From NCBI GenBank assembly GCA_964030785.1, contig OZ034977.1, positions 27,710,152-27,774,151 on the forward strand: DNA of 64,000 bases. Direction: 5' to 3'. A model generated the notes under the pieces. That model saw only the letters and a list, made by a program, of their open reading frames with translations. It was not told where the DNA came from and did no database searches. Positions 21,528-31,466 of this stretch are shown one piece after another; position 1 is the first letter of the stretch, and each line of letters begins with the position of its first letter. This DNA comes from Siderastrea siderea. Its lineage: Eukaryota; Cnidaria; Anthozoa; Scleractinia; Rhizangiidae. The translations under genes and the position numbers were made by a program.

Positions 21528-22106
21528 ATGAATTGTAACAAGGAATTACATGATGAACTGAAAGAATCAGGAGATATTGTTTGTCCTTTTTGTGACCAAA
21601 AATTGGAAGATTCTAATGAAAAACCACAAGATCGTTTAGTGAAATATTATTCATGCTGTGATAATCAGTATATTATTAACGACGATGGGATGTTAGCATG
21701 TCTAAGTTGTGGTGTAGTACAAGGATATAATTATGTGAAAGAATATGTTAATTTTTATGAGAACAGACATAAACTGAAGAGGAAATCTATTTACCATCGA
21801 GAGTACCACATCAACAACATATTACTCGATATCGAAGAAAAATATAATATTGAAATATCAAACTGTCAGAAACATAAGATTGATGCTATATATGTCGAGA
21901 TAGGTAAGGTTCTTAATGAAGTTAATGGTACAAGGAAAAGGATGATTAGCGTAAATTTCATTATGAGAAAGATATTCAAGATGATGGGAATACCTTACAA
22001 AAATATTCCAATTAGTAAATCGAAAAAAACTTTAGCTTCTTATAATAAATATTGGGCTAGTATTATGTCTCTAATCGGTGATAAAATAAAATCTATTATT
22101 GGATGA
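21528..22106 (+). CDS. VLTF3-like late transcription factor
   Basis: 192 residues. The N-terminus has zinc-ribbon cysteines: CPFC near residue 19, SCCD near 43-46 and CLSCG near 57-61. The C-terminal two thirds are mostly helical, with YHREYHINNILLDIEE and a later FIMRKIFKMMGIPY-IPISKS block. This layout matches the poxvirus/giant-virus late transcription factor 3 family, which helps the viral RNA polymerase at late promoters. Similarity is by pattern only; a TFIIB-like ribbon protein is the alternative. It converges with, and overlaps by 11 nt, the two-TM gene. The start follows CATATAATAGTATAGA. Confidence 0.5.
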   Translation: MNCNKELHDELKESGDIVCPFCDQKLEDSNEKPQDRLVKYYSCCDNQYIINDDGMLACLSCGVVQGYNYVKEYVNFYENRHKLKRKSIYHREYHINNILLDIEEKYNIEISNCQKHKIDAIYVEIGKVLNEVNGTRKRMISVNFIMRKIFKMMGIPYKNIPISKSKKTLASYNKYWASIMSLIGDKIKSIIG

Positions 22107-22584
22107 ATACCTTATTATATTTCTTTTCAAATTTGTCAGTTAACGGACACATATCTACTATTATATCATCTAGAATTTTGACAAAATCAATAAATTCTTT
22201 GTCATTATATTCCAGTCCTCTCATAAAAGATCGCAAATGTGTTAAAACTTTTTCGTACGAAGTGTATGCGAATTTTGACATCTCAATCTTCCTTTTATAA
22301 TTTTTAGCCTCTGAATATGATTTAAGCAAGAGCCCAGAACCGGATATCACTCCAAGAGGAATAGGGTTTAGTGTTACACCACCAACTACAGTCCCAGTTA
22401 CTATCAAAAAAACAGATCCAATATTACATGCAAGTTCTGCCTTTTTGTAATATTTAAATGTCATTTTTGCAAGCCAATATTTTTTATGATAGAATTTGTA
22501 CAATGCTTTCAACTCAGATATTTGATCTTCCGTTAAATTTTCTGAAACATGGTTCCAATTGAATATGCTTTCACGTCTATCCAT
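22096..22584 (-). CDS. two-TM protein, SLATT-like
   Basis: 162 residues: an N-terminal helix (LYKFYHKKYWLAKM), two hydrophobic segments at about 52-71 and 75-90 with a short Gly/Pro turn, then a long amphipathic helix (KIEMSKFAYTSYEKVLTHLR) and a conserved LDDIIVDMCPLT end. A clear relative lies in element B (34,645-35,307) with the same order and the shared words FYH, MS+FA+T+Y+K, L++ and LDD-IVD. The pattern fits the SLATT 2TM effector fold; this is inference. The ATG is immediately preceded by CATATAATATAT. Confidence 0.6.
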   Translation of the reverse strand: MDRRESIFNWNHVSENLTEDQISELKALYKFYHKKYWLAKMTFKYYKKAELACNIGSVFLIVTGTVVGGVTLNPIPLGVISGSGLLLKSYSEAKNYKRKIEMSKFAYTSYEKVLTHLRSFMRGLEYNDKEFIDFVKILDDIIVDMCPLTDKFEKKYNKVFIQ

Positions 22585-22589
22585 ATATA

Positions 22590-22712
22590 TTATATGGTTA
22601 CATTTTTTTCTTTTTTGAACGATTTCTTAATACTGATGTATAATTTTCTGATGTTTCGAACTATTTTTTCTATATTCTCAATAATTTCGTTGATTAAAAT
22701 AGCTGTTCTCAT
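22590..22712 (-). CDS. small basic protein, 40 residues
   Basis: An open frame starting MRTAILINEIIENIEKIV, with a Lys-rich end. Its ATG follows TTATAATATA, the same signal as the neighbouring genes, which is the main reason for calling it. No family recognised. Confidence 0.4.
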   Translation of the reverse strand: MRTAILINEIIENIEKIVRNIRKLYISIKKSFKKEKNVTI

Positions 22713-22864
22713 TATATTATAAAGTTAGATTATTCATTATCTTCTTCGGAATCCTCATTATTTCTTTTGGGATAATAATATATTCTAAAAAGCATTCCAT
22801 GCTCCAATCAGATGGATATCCCGCATTGTGCTATATTATAAATGAAAATTTTTGTGGAAAGTTA

Positions 22865-24632
22865 TCACGCACTTGTTTGATACTCGATACGAAGTATAAT
22901 TGCGTTGTAACTTTTCCAAATATCATCATTCATATTTAGTTCAAAAGCCAAAATCCCAGACGAAGGCATTTGGAAAGAATTTAGGTTTATTGTCTGATAC
23001 CACCCACTTTTTTTTGAGGTAAAATTTCTTGAAGAGCTTAGAGTTCCAGTAAAAAAATTCCGTAAAGATGTTTTGAGTTTCAAAGATATATTTTTGTGTC
23101 TATGTACAGTGACATGAGAAGAAGAAGTGATTGGACGCGTACAATATATATCAATATTTTTCAAAATCGCTTCACCCGGCAATGACATTATTTCGGCGCC
23201 ATTTAAAACAAAATTTTTGTTCCCTTTTGTCGAATTTAAAAAACCGTTTATGTGGTGAATGGAAGAGCGTAGTTGGTGCCCGTTTAAAGACAAATCCGTT
23301 TCCATTACCATCTTGCCATTTTCAATAACAAAAGCGGTGTCATAGACACTTGGGTCAACATTTGAAATTCACAGTTTCTTTAACACCATAGACAATTAAA
23401 TGCCCAATTGTTAATAACGATTGCTTACTGACTGTACCGTGCAGATCGAGATATATAAATTGTGGGGGTGAGCTACCCCATCTGTGAAAATGGATAACTG
23501 TTTTGGTGTACTTCTCGAATGTTTTGGTTGTTTCATCAGAAATTGAAATCGTTGTTCCTTGAGCTGTTACACTTATCTCATTCATTTCCGGCGGAAACCA
23601 TTCAACGACCATTGTGTAATACCCCACTGGAAGTTTATATAAGTTAAAACCAAGACGTGAGCGGTACTGGAAGGGTGAGCTTTTTTCAAACAAGAGTTTA
23701 AGTTGGTAAGCTTTTTTATTAATTTGATGTGGAGAATTGGGAAAATCGACAATACCCAAAACCTCGATATTGTTTTCACTCGAAGATTCATCAGTGTCTT
23801 CCATCAAGTATCTGAAGGCGTCTCGTTTTTGTCCTGAGTTATTGATCTGAGATTCACGAATTTTTTGAGTGACAAGATTTCTCAAATCTTTTATTTCCTC
23901 TTGCACAAAATCAACATTAACTGCGGATTTTGAATTTCTGTAATCGGTTTGTAAGTTAATAATTTTATTGTTATTTAAATTCAAGTTTCCAGTCATATTG
24001 TTGGTGCCATCAACTTTGAGAAACTTTTTTTGTGTCATGTCATCAATTCTGTTGTTAACAAACTCGACACATGCGGCGTCTCTTTGGTTTGATGGAAGAT
24101 CAAGATTGATAATTGAATTATTTTTCATATCAATATCAGATCCTTTATCCAGTTTTTTTTCAAGCTGATTTTCGACATACTTTTTGTTTGTGGCTTGATC
24201 TGCCTGTGTTGGGTCTTTCACATTGAAAATTGTATTATTATTCATATCAATATTTGCTTCCATTTGACCCCCTTCCTTCTTTGACAAGAATATCTCTCTT
24301 TGCGATTCATAATTGATAACCTTGTTGAGATTACCATGAACTGGATAATTGTCTTTTGGGACAACGAGTGACCCTGTCATCGTATCACCAGATATTGCAA
24401 CAAATTTAGATGTATCCACACTTGGAATCTTAGCTATTTCAGAATCAATATATTGTTTAGTAACCACATCATCATTATTAGTTCCTTGTTTTACATTCAC
24501 TAATTTTTTATTCTGCATATCATAATCATTATTAGCATCTAATTTAAATCCAATACCAGGTAAACCTCTTAAACCTATCTGACCTTGTCCTTGAGAATCA
24601 ACATGATTGAGAATACCGTTTGTATAACTCAT
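22865..24632 (-). pseudogene. fibre-like protein (tail-fibre/collagen-like), one frameshift
   Basis: The first frame (24,632-23,355) has 425 residues. It starts with a short collagen-like GLRGLPGIG, then four repeats of the kind (D)MNNNTIFNVKDP...A..KYV/NLDLPSNQRDAACVEFV, typical of phage and virus tail-fibre shafts, then a beta-rich head. Around 23,358 the frame shifts by one base, and the head continues to 22,865 (ENGKMVMETDLSLNGHQL to ILRIEYQTSA). Together they would give about 590 residues. Likely role: receptor-binding fibre on a capsid vertex. The ATG follows TAAACTAATATTAT. Confidence 0.65.
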
Positions 24633-24682
24633 ATAATATTAGTTTAGATTTTTTCGTCGAAATTTCGGGCTACCTTTTTTTT

Positions 24683-25291
24683 TTACCTTATCAACATACA
24701 AAAACTATATGGATCCTTAGTAGCTTTCTGATAATCTGATTTATTTATGTTCAGTTCTCGGCAAATCATCGATTGCTCGTTTATAGAAGGAAAATCAAAA
24801 ACACAAAAATGTGAACTATTCAGTCTTATTGTTTTATCGGTTCCGTAATAGCTTTGACTCAAATATATACAACAACAATTTTTATTTCTTGAATTGGTGA
24901 AGTAGTCTCGTATCCGTTCGTCATTTTTCTTACCTGTATTCAAATAGTCATCAAATATGATTAATTTTTGGTTTTCATCAGACAAATCTGTTAGAGGGAT
25001 GATTTCATCGTTACTTGCTTCTATCACGTCATAACCAACCTCTTTTGATTTTGATATTGGTTCAAGAGATTTCAACAGATGCTTATATTTGCTTTGTTGG
25101 AGATTGCGAGCGTAAAGATATATTTTATCAAAGTGTAAGAGCCTGTATATCATATCAAGCAGAAGGTTTGTTTTACCACCACCAGAGGGAGCACAAATAA
25201 GCATCCTAAAACATCGGTTTGGCATGAAACTCTTTAATTGAACAAAATCGTTGTTTTCATCATCTTGGATGTCGTAATTTTGAATCTTCAT
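24683..25291 (-). CDS. A32/FtsK-type genome-packaging ATPase
   Basis: 202 residues. Walker A APSGGGKTNLL near residue 34, Walker B KLIIFDDYL near 112, then a sensor-like region (NSRNKNCCCIYLSQSYYGTD). This is the P-loop ATPase that packages DNA into capsids of Polintons, adenovirus-like and giant viruses. Length is normal for Polinton ATPases. The ATG follows AATATCAT. Confidence 0.88.
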   Translation of the reverse strand: MKIQNYDIQDDENNDFVQLKSFMPNRCFRMLICAPSGGGKTNLLLDMIYRLLHFDKIYLYARNLQQSKYKHLLKSLEPISKSKEVGYDVIEASNDEIIPLTDLSDENQKLIIFDDYLNTGKKNDERIRDYFTNSRNKNCCCIYLSQSYYGTDKTIRLNSSHFCVFDFPSINEQSMICRELNINKSDYQKATKDPYSFCMLIR

Positions 25292-25322
25292 ATGATATTA
25301 TGTTATACAATTTTATCGCATG

Positions 25323-25362
25323 GCGACACGCTATGCGACACGCTATGCGACACGCTATGCGA
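25323..25362 (+). repeat. 12-bp tandem repeat (CGACACGCTATG), about 3 copies
   Basis: Three head-to-tail copies of CGACACGCTATG lie 30-70 bp upstream of the ATPase start, between it and the putative segment A terminus. Confidence 0.8.
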
Positions 25363-25411
25363 GCGTTTTTATATACATGACAAGACGCAAGTGGGTTTGA
25401 ACTGGAAGTAC

Positions 25412-26126
25412 CCGATTTCCGAATTAATTAAGTTGCGGTTTACTCTGTAATTAAATTTCTGTCAACAAAGCGAGGTTAATGGGGATCAAATAGGATAAAT
25501 GTCAGGCTCAAATTAAGGCTTGACGAGTGACGAATTTCATGAGTCACATGTTTAGGTCATTTGAGAATACGGTCTCTTCGAGGTTAAAATAGAACTGCCG
25601 GTCGATGGTCGATGGCTCCGAGGAAAGTGCTGTTCGTCCACTTCTCGGATAAAAGCCAGGAATTGTTAGATTGTAACAAACAGAAAGAAGTTTCCCGCCC
25701 GCTTTCCGGATGATATTATAACAACAACAACAATTTATTTCGATATTCCCACATGGGAAGCAAAGTGAAGAGCGCGAAGTGCCCCGTACCAAGGAAAGTA
25801 CGAAATCGTACCTTCTTCGTTTGGTTTGTTTGCGATATTTCTTCGCCATGCGCCGAATTTGCGATTATTTCAAGAAGAGACGTTTGGAAGGTTTTCAGCC
25901 TTGGCGGGTGAAGCTGTCGGCTTGCACTCACATGGCCGTGAGTTCGATCCCTGCAATTGCCGTTTGGTTATGCCACTGCCATCTTCTATTGTATTTTCTT
26001 GCCGATCTCACCAAGCAGCTCCTCAGAAAAGGTAAGCCCTAGCTTTGAGTCAGTGTTCACTACAATCAATTCTGACTTGCTGTCTGATGTAATCACAACA
26101 CAAAATGAAAGGAATTTGGAAAAAAA
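25412..26126. other. host spacer between segment A and element B
   Basis: No convincing gene. An (AAC)n run lies at about 25,720. A T-arm/B-box-like word (GAGTTCGATCC) occurs near 25,940 and could belong to a tRNA-derived repeat. A donor-like AAAAGGTAAG near 26,030 ends a weak open frame. Confidence 0.3.
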
Positions 26127-26132
26127 ATTCTA
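26127..26132. other. left target-site duplication ATTCTA
   Basis: ATTCTA directly abuts the left inverted repeat and recurs directly after the right one at 48,038-48,043. Six bases is the standard Polinton/Maverick duplication length. Confidence 0.92.
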
Positions 26133-26590
26133 AGTAGTAAATTCCGCTCGTATGGGTAAAATACTGGCTTCTGATTGGTCGAGAGCGAACACGTGACTAG
26201 AGGAACTTCCGGTGGGGGAAACCGCTGACCAGTTGGAAAAAAGGATCGTGGGCTCATGGGAACCGGAAGTCACGTGTTTTAGAATGGGAAACCGCTGACA
26301 AGTATGAAAATAGGATCGTGGGCTCATACAACCGGAAGTCACGTGATTTGGAATGGGAAACCGCTGACAAGTATGAAAAAGGGATCGTGGGCTCAAGGGG
26401 AAGTAAACCCGCTGAGAAAACGCGGGCTCAAAGTCCAAAGTCCAATTGGGGGAACGGGGGTGGTCCTTGAAAAGTACACAAAATGAATAAATCATGTTTT
26501 ATTGATTTGTTTTACAATAACTCCTTTGTGTTCCTAAATCACATTTTGATTGCTTTGTTTTACAATAACTGTGGTTTGTGTTTCTATTTG
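26133..26590 (+). repeat. left terminal inverted repeat of element B
   Basis: 458 bp. It contains three tandem units of about 70 bp starting GGGAAACCGCTGAC at 26,216, 26,286 and 26,355, each with GGATCGTGGGCTCA, and two of them followed by ACCGGAAGTCACGTG. A CCAAT-type ATTGGTC and CACGTGAC lie nearer the tip. It ends just before the PolB stop region. Confidence 0.95.
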
Positions 26591-26633
26591 ATATGAGGGT
26601 TCCACATCACAATCGACGATCTTGTTGGGGGTT

Positions 26634-29600
26634 TCACTGGTAGCCATAGGGGTAGGTCTTGAAGGTGTTGTGATCAATGACTCGTTTGTCATAGACTAAC
26701 TTGTACCATTTATGTTTGGGTTCAGTCAGCAAGGTGTAATTGGCTGGATTGCGAACAATTTGGTGGGAGTTGATAACCTGTATTTCCCTTGGTTTTGGAA
26801 GGGGTTTCTGGATTTCGTCCTTGACGTTCTGACGCATGATGTCAAAATTCAACTGGGTGTGTCCTTCGCTGTTGAGTCGGAAGCCTCTGACCTTGCATTC
26901 CACTTTTCCTTTATTCGTAGTATACCCATAGTTCTTGGGTCCTCCACTGACAAATTCTTGAATGTATTCATCCTTAGCTAATTCGGAGGCGAAGTCCCCA
27001 AGATAGGAACCCAAGACAGGTTTGAATTGAGTGGGTGTTTCCTCCAGGTAGATGACGGAGTCGGTGTCAAAGTAGAGGACTCTTTCCCCTAAGGCTTGCA
27101 GGGTGTCATACAATTTAAGGCGGGCGTGGCAGGTAGTGAAGCAGGCCACAAAAATGTTGAGGTTGGGTGAGACGCGGATGTCCTCTTTTTGTTTCTGGTA
27201 GTGGATCTCCACCATGTCATGGTTAATGACGGCAACGTGACGTACGTCTAACGCATCGCTATCCAAGAAACAGTGGAAGGCATGAGGGTCATCGAAGGCT
27301 TGAATTTGGGTTTTGTTGAGGCGTTGTCCAAACTTACCCCACATGGAGTTGAGCATGAGCTTAGCTAGGGTACGCAGGCCCGGGTTGTATTCGATCTTGT
27401 TGTATTCTAACTGGATGCCTTCATGCAGGAAGTACTCTTCGATGTAACGTTGCTTTTCTTCTTCTGTCGTGACATCCTTAGGCCACCCACTAGCTTCTTG
27501 TTTGATTTTTAACCAGGTGTTAACATAATCGGCGAAGAGGCCCTCACAGGTCTCTTTAAAATGCCAAGCTTCATAGATGTATTGGACTTGGTACCCGAGC
27601 TCCACGGCTTTATACAGTTCTGGGGTGCACCAGGTACTAGTGAGGGCTCGTTGTTCGTCGGTGTGAGGGCAATGATAAGATCTGTCCAAAAGAGGTTTGT
27701 TCATTTCTTCTTCCACACAACGGGCACAGAGGGGAAAGAGCAGTTTGTTGTCATGACGGTAAGGCAGCACGGGATGGTACAATTCACGGGGAGGCAGGAT
27801 TTTGCACTGTATGAGACCAAAGTACTGGTGTATGTTCGTGTGACCTGGTTGAGAAACGATGGTGGGATGCCCTTTGGGGTACACAGACTTCTTGTTGACC
27901 CACGGGTACAAGGAGGTGACATCGATGTAGTGAATTTTTTGGTCAGGGGTAATATGATGGTACAGTTTAATGGCATTGGTACGACCTCCACAGAAAGCAT
28001 CCCGAGGTTCAAGAGGTTGGATAAAGTTGAGTTCCCGGACGAAGGAGTCGATCTCTGGGTGGGTGTCTCGGAGGTGGTCCCATTGACATCCCCACATTTG
28101 AATGACGTTGTACCCTTGGTCGGTAAGCTTTTGGACTTTGTTTTGGGTGACGTCATAGAGGTCCTGCATGGTTCGATCATAGTTGCGGGGATGTTTTTCG
28201 TAGCGATGGGGATAACAGGTAGGGCATCCGTGGGTGAAACAGCCTTGAAATTCGTAGACGGTGTGGGTGTCGGGGCAATAACCATCCACATGGATGTTGG
28301 TCCCGGGGATCTTATACTCGCCTTGATTTCGGACATGTTGGATGTACTGAGGCTTTGGATTGGTACTGGTCAGTAGATCGTTGGGGTTGAGATCTTGGAG
28401 GGCGCGTTGACGTAGTTGGTGATCGCACCAGGTTAACCATTCAAGGGCTGGGATGGACTGGTTGATGTTATTTCTCCATCCTTTATGACCGGCGGGTTCG
28501 CTGGCAATACTGTTGGGGATCATCCGGTTCATACGTAAATCTCGATTACAAGCGGAGGCAATGGTGACGTGATCGAAGGGATTGAAGCCTGTTAAGTCTT
28601 CAAACATGCGTTTGAAAGTCAGACATCCTTGTTTGAGGAGTCGTACATCGGAACTGCAATAGGCCAATAATTCGTGTTGAAAATGAAACACCACACCCTG
28701 GTCGCGTTGTTGTTGATGCCAGGTTTCAAAGGCTTGTCTTCCTTCGAGTGTCATGCTCTCAGGCATGTAGTAATCGCGTGAGGGAAGGATGTCCACGTAG
28801 TTTTGATGCTTAGGTATGTTGAACTTGTGGGGGAAATAGCCTTTGCAGAGTTCTGTCAAACCAAAGGTTTTGGGAAACGCGGAGAGGGGCATCTGGAAGA
28901 AACTCATGGAATCGATGAAGCGGATGCGGTCATGTTGGATTTGTAAGAGTTTACATCCGTTGCGGAGTTGTTGTACGATGCGGTTTTCACTATAGTATTC
29001 TTGGATGATAAAGTACCCATCGTACCCTTGAAAATTATGAGCGATGACGTTGACTTGACGGGTATCGTGGAGGGTCAAGGTATCCAGCCATTCCAGAAAG
29101 TCACGGATACAGGTGGGACCTGGGAAAGGCTTGGGTTCATCGTTGTCTTCGGTTTCGGCCACGACGAGATTGGCAATGTGTTTTCCGTGGGGTTGCATGG
29201 CTTCGATATCAAAGAAGACGTGTAAGGGTGGCAGGTCTTCCTCGTCCTCGGAGGAGGAGGCATGGGGTTCCGCGGCGGCGGCGGCGGCGGCGGCGGCGGC
29301 ACCTCGTTTGGCGCGAGGACCTTTTTGACGGGTCCTCTTTCTCTTCTTCTTTTGGTCTTGAGGTTTGGGGGCTCTTTGTATAAAACAACGGTGGTCGTCA
29401 GCGTCGACGTACTGATGACAAGAAGGGCAATCCACGTGCTTACAAAGGTGACGTTGAATGCGGGACAAGCCCACATTTTGTTGATAGCATTCATCGCATC
29501 GGTGTCGTTGAGAGCACACGGAGGTCTGGAGGCCCGTGACGGGTTTGCCCGCATGGGTCTTGCTGGAATGGGCTTCGAAACACGTGGGTCCAAAAAAGTC

Positions 29601-30821
29601 CCGATGACACGAGTCGCAACGTTGAGTGGCTTTCAGGTGCCTGGGGTAAGCATGTTGAAAGTCTGGACAATCTTTCTGTCGACAGGCTCCACACAACTTG
29701 GTCTTGGTGCATCGATGCATCCCCTCATTGTCATAGGGTTTCCAACAATCCGCACACACATAACTGGACCCAAAAAATCCCGGCAATTTGGTGATGACAT
29801 CATAATGGTCTTGGTTGTGCAACAGGATCAGTTGTTTGTCAGAAAGGGGACCAAACGTGGTGATGTGAAACGATCGCTGTGCATCCACCAGGATGATCTG
29901 GTAACCGGTGAGGGAGGGAGCTTGACTGAATTGGGTCAAGGCATCATAGCTGCAAGGACCCCACGGTACCTGGGCTTCATTCTGGAGGTCCAGAGCTAGG
30001 GTTCGCTGGATTTGACTTCCATGTCGAATCGATTCCCATTTCGGGTGCTGGTCCACGCGAGCTTTGGCGACCACGAGGGCTCTGGCACAACAGAGCTCAT
30101 CATCATTTTGGATGCGGATGACCGACCGTTTGTTGGTTGTCAACATGGTCATGGTAGGATGGCCGGGTTTCCCACGACGGGGTCTGCCGGTACCTTGAGG
30201 CGCATGATGAACTTGAGTGATGGAGACTTGAAAGGAGTCATCCATTTCAAATTGTTCGTTGCTGTTGAGGGCTTGGGCTAAACGTTGGAACAGCGCTTCC
30301 ACCCGTTCTGTGTCTCGACGCCATTCACCGGCACGTAATCCCCACCCCTGAAAATTATTGTGCAAGCGATCGGATGCTATGGTAAAGTAGAGGCGATCTT
30401 GATCGTGGAGGTCGGGGGTGGTGGTTAACACTTGATCGACGGCTCGACGTAATCCATCTTGCAGAGCTTGGGTTATATTTTGACCTGGCATCAAGTTCCC
30501 CCTTTGGCGTAACTGGGTCTTGAAATGACGTTCTTGTACCCCCATGCGATCACTCTTCCGATTCACAAAAGGTTCGAGTTCAAAGTCGAAGGTAACGTGT
30601 TCAGAGGGATCCAATGCACCCCCACTTTGTTCCCATTGGTTCAAGGCCTCTTCACAAATCTCATCACTGTCCGGCATGTCTTCGGTACATAACATAGGTC
30701 CCACACAGGAAGTTGTCTCGTCTTCTGGCTCTGAATCGGACATCTCGAGGCCAAGCAGGGCCAGGACCTCGCTTCTAGCGAGGCCACTGGGCCCTGCTTC
30801 CTCTTCTTGGCGAGAGGACAT
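26634..30821 (-). CDS. protein-primed family B DNA polymerase
   Basis: 1,395 residues, the Polinton replicase. The N-terminal 350 residues are acidic then basic; about 350-480 hold several Cys/His clusters (CADCWKPYDNEGMHRC, CGACRQKDC, CDSCHRDFFG). A poly-Ala run precedes the exonuclease: ExoI FFDIEA near 533, ExoII HNFQGYDGYF near 597, ExoIII YCSSDVRLL near 722. Polymerase motifs: A DVTSLYPWVN near 970, B KLMLNSMWGKFG near 1,158, C YFDTDSV near 1,252. All catalytic acids are present. The start lies about 35 nt downstream of a TATAAAA in the divergent promoter region. Expected to copy the element by protein priming at its ends. Confidence 0.95.
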   Translation of the reverse strand: MSSRQEEEAGPSGLARSEVLALLGLEMSDSEPEDETTSCVGPMLCTEDMPDSDEICEEALNQWEQSGGALDPSEHVTFDFELEPFVNRKSDRMGVQERHFKTQLRQRGNLMPGQNITQALQDGLRRAVDQVLTTTPDLHDQDRLYFTIASDRLHNNFQGWGLRAGEWRRDTERVEALFQRLAQALNSNEQFEMDDSFQVSITQVHHAPQGTGRPRRGKPGHPTMTMLTTNKRSVIRIQNDDELCCARALVVAKARVDQHPKWESIRHGSQIQRTLALDLQNEAQVPWGPCSYDALTQFSQAPSLTGYQIILVDAQRSFHITTFGPLSDKQLILLHNQDHYDVITKLPGFFGSSYVCADCWKPYDNEGMHRCTKTKLCGACRQKDCPDFQHAYPRHLKATQRCDSCHRDFFGPTCFEAHSSKTHAGKPVTGLQTSVCSQRHRCDECYQQNVGLSRIQRHLCKHVDCPSCHQYVDADDHRCFIQRAPKPQDQKKKRKRTRQKGPRAKRGAAAAAAAAAAEPHASSSEDEEDLPPLHVFFDIEAMQPHGKHIANLVVAETEDNDEPKPFPGPTCIRDFLEWLDTLTLHDTRQVNVIAHNFQGYDGYFIIQEYYSENRIVQQLRNGCKLLQIQHDRIRFIDSMSFFQMPLSAFPKTFGLTELCKGYFPHKFNIPKHQNYVDILPSRDYYMPESMTLEGRQAFETWHQQQRDQGVVFHFQHELLAYCSSDVRLLKQGCLTFKRMFEDLTGFNPFDHVTIASACNRDLRMNRMIPNSIASEPAGHKGWRNNINQSIPALEWLTWCDHQLRQRALQDLNPNDLLTSTNPKPQYIQHVRNQGEYKIPGTNIHVDGYCPDTHTVYEFQGCFTHGCPTCYPHRYEKHPRNYDRTMQDLYDVTQNKVQKLTDQGYNVIQMWGCQWDHLRDTHPEIDSFVRELNFIQPLEPRDAFCGGRTNAIKLYHHITPDQKIHYIDVTSLYPWVNKKSVYPKGHPTIVSQPGHTNIHQYFGLIQCKILPPRELYHPVLPYRHDNKLLFPLCARCVEEEMNKPLLDRSYHCPHTDEQRALTSTWCTPELYKAVELGYQVQYIYEAWHFKETCEGLFADYVNTWLKIKQEASGWPKDVTTEEEKQRYIEEYFLHEGIQLEYNKIEYNPGLRTLAKLMLNSMWGKFGQRLNKTQIQAFDDPHAFHCFLDSDALDVRHVAVINHDMVEIHYQKQKEDIRVSPNLNIFVACFTTCHARLKLYDTLQALGERVLYFDTDSVIYLEETPTQFKPVLGSYLGDFASELAKDEYIQEFVSGGPKNYGYTTNKGKVECKVRGFRLNSEGHTQLNFDIMRQNVKDEIQKPLPKPREIQVINSHQIVRNPANYTLLTEPKHKWYKLVYDKRVIDHNTFKTYPYGYQ

Positions 30822-31058
30822 GATCAGATGAACTTACTGGAGATCGGGGCTCTGTTTTTATAGAGAACCAAAATGTCACGTGGGAGGGGAAGGAGCCAAT
30901 CACTAAACAGGGTACCCCCTGAGAGGGGGTGCCCTAGGGAGGGGTGGGACGAGGTGGGGGGACCCCCCTCCCCCCTCTCTAGTTAGGGTCCATGGTGCAT
31001 CACGGGAACGAATGAGAGACTATAAAACAGATCGACCCTCGAGGTGAGTCATCTCAAA
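30822..31058. promoter_or_regulatory. divergent promoter between polB and the early-type genes
   Basis: For polB (minus strand): CCAAT box at 30,896-30,900, CACGTG at 30,877-30,882 and TATAAAA at 30,856-30,862. For the plus-strand gene: TATAAAA at 31,021-31,027, 32 nt before the ATG. Between them are G/C runs (GGGGGGACCCCCC). The CCAAT/E-box/TATA block and the G/C runs recur inverted at 46,550-46,660. Confidence 0.75.
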
Positions 31059-31466
31059 ATGGACGCTGGCCATGAGAAGTTGCTAGAGACGTTTGAAGAC
31101 TTTGAAGTCGATTTGGAAGTGGAACAGATCTTGGAGAAAGTGAAGAGGGAGTTGGAAGAGGAGGAGGAAAGCTTTGCGGAGTTTGCCGAAAGGTTAAAGG
31201 AACTGGAACCGGAGAAAGTCGAGGCGCAGAAACGCCGAGCCGAAGAGGCCGTTCGTTTACAAGCATATTGTTACCCTCACATGACCTGTGACTGGTACAT
31301 CGAGGGCCTAGATTATTGCTGGACCAACTGGCACCACCAATTTAAGCGGCCAGCTACACCTCCCCGAGCACCGCCACCCTCTCCCGATGTCCCGCGTAAG
31401 ACAGTTCCACAGCCGCCGTCACAGACCCCCCGTCAGCTACCGTCAAAGCGACGACGACAACGATGA
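31059..31466 (+). CDS. small acidic/basic protein, first gene of the early-type pair
   Basis: About 135 residues from ATG 31,059, chosen because it is the first ATG after the TATA box at 31,021. Residues 1-65 are a strongly charged helix (Glu/Lys), followed by an aromatic/Cys patch (AYCYPHMTCDWYIEGLDYCW), a Pro-rich stretch and a basic tail (LPSKRRRQR) that may be a nuclear signal. No family recognised. The last 80 nt overlap the next gene in another frame. Position beside a dedicated promoter suggests an early regulator. Confidence 0.6.
   Translation: MDAGHEKLLETFEDFEVDLEVEQILEKVKRELEEEEESFAEFAERLKELEPEKVEAQKRRAEEAVRLQAYCYPHMTCDWYIEGLDYCWTNWHHQFKRPATPPRAPPPSPDVPRKTVPQPPSQTPRQLPSKRRRQR

Larger units (their letters stand above)
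21460..25411. mobile_element. segment A: right-hand part of an AT-rich Polinton/Maverick
   Basis: It carries a VLTF3-like factor (plus strand) and, on the minus strand, a two-TM protein, a small protein, a fibre-like protein and an A32-type ATPase. The right border is suggested by 25,377-25,411, which matches (about 80%, inverted) the left border of segment C at 53,905-53,938. No polymerase, integrase or capsid gene is present. The piece is therefore truncated or split. All genes share the AT-rich start-codon motif also seen in segment C. Confidence 0.75.

Noticed and set aside
25850..26034. A first exon or a tRNA-derived SINE in the spacer left of element B.
   Set aside because: A donor-like site and a B-box-like word are present, but no A box with proper spacing and no homologous protein.
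27561..28376. A 271-residue plus-strand frame inside polB.
   Set aside because: It is antisense to conserved polymerase motifs and has no promoter.
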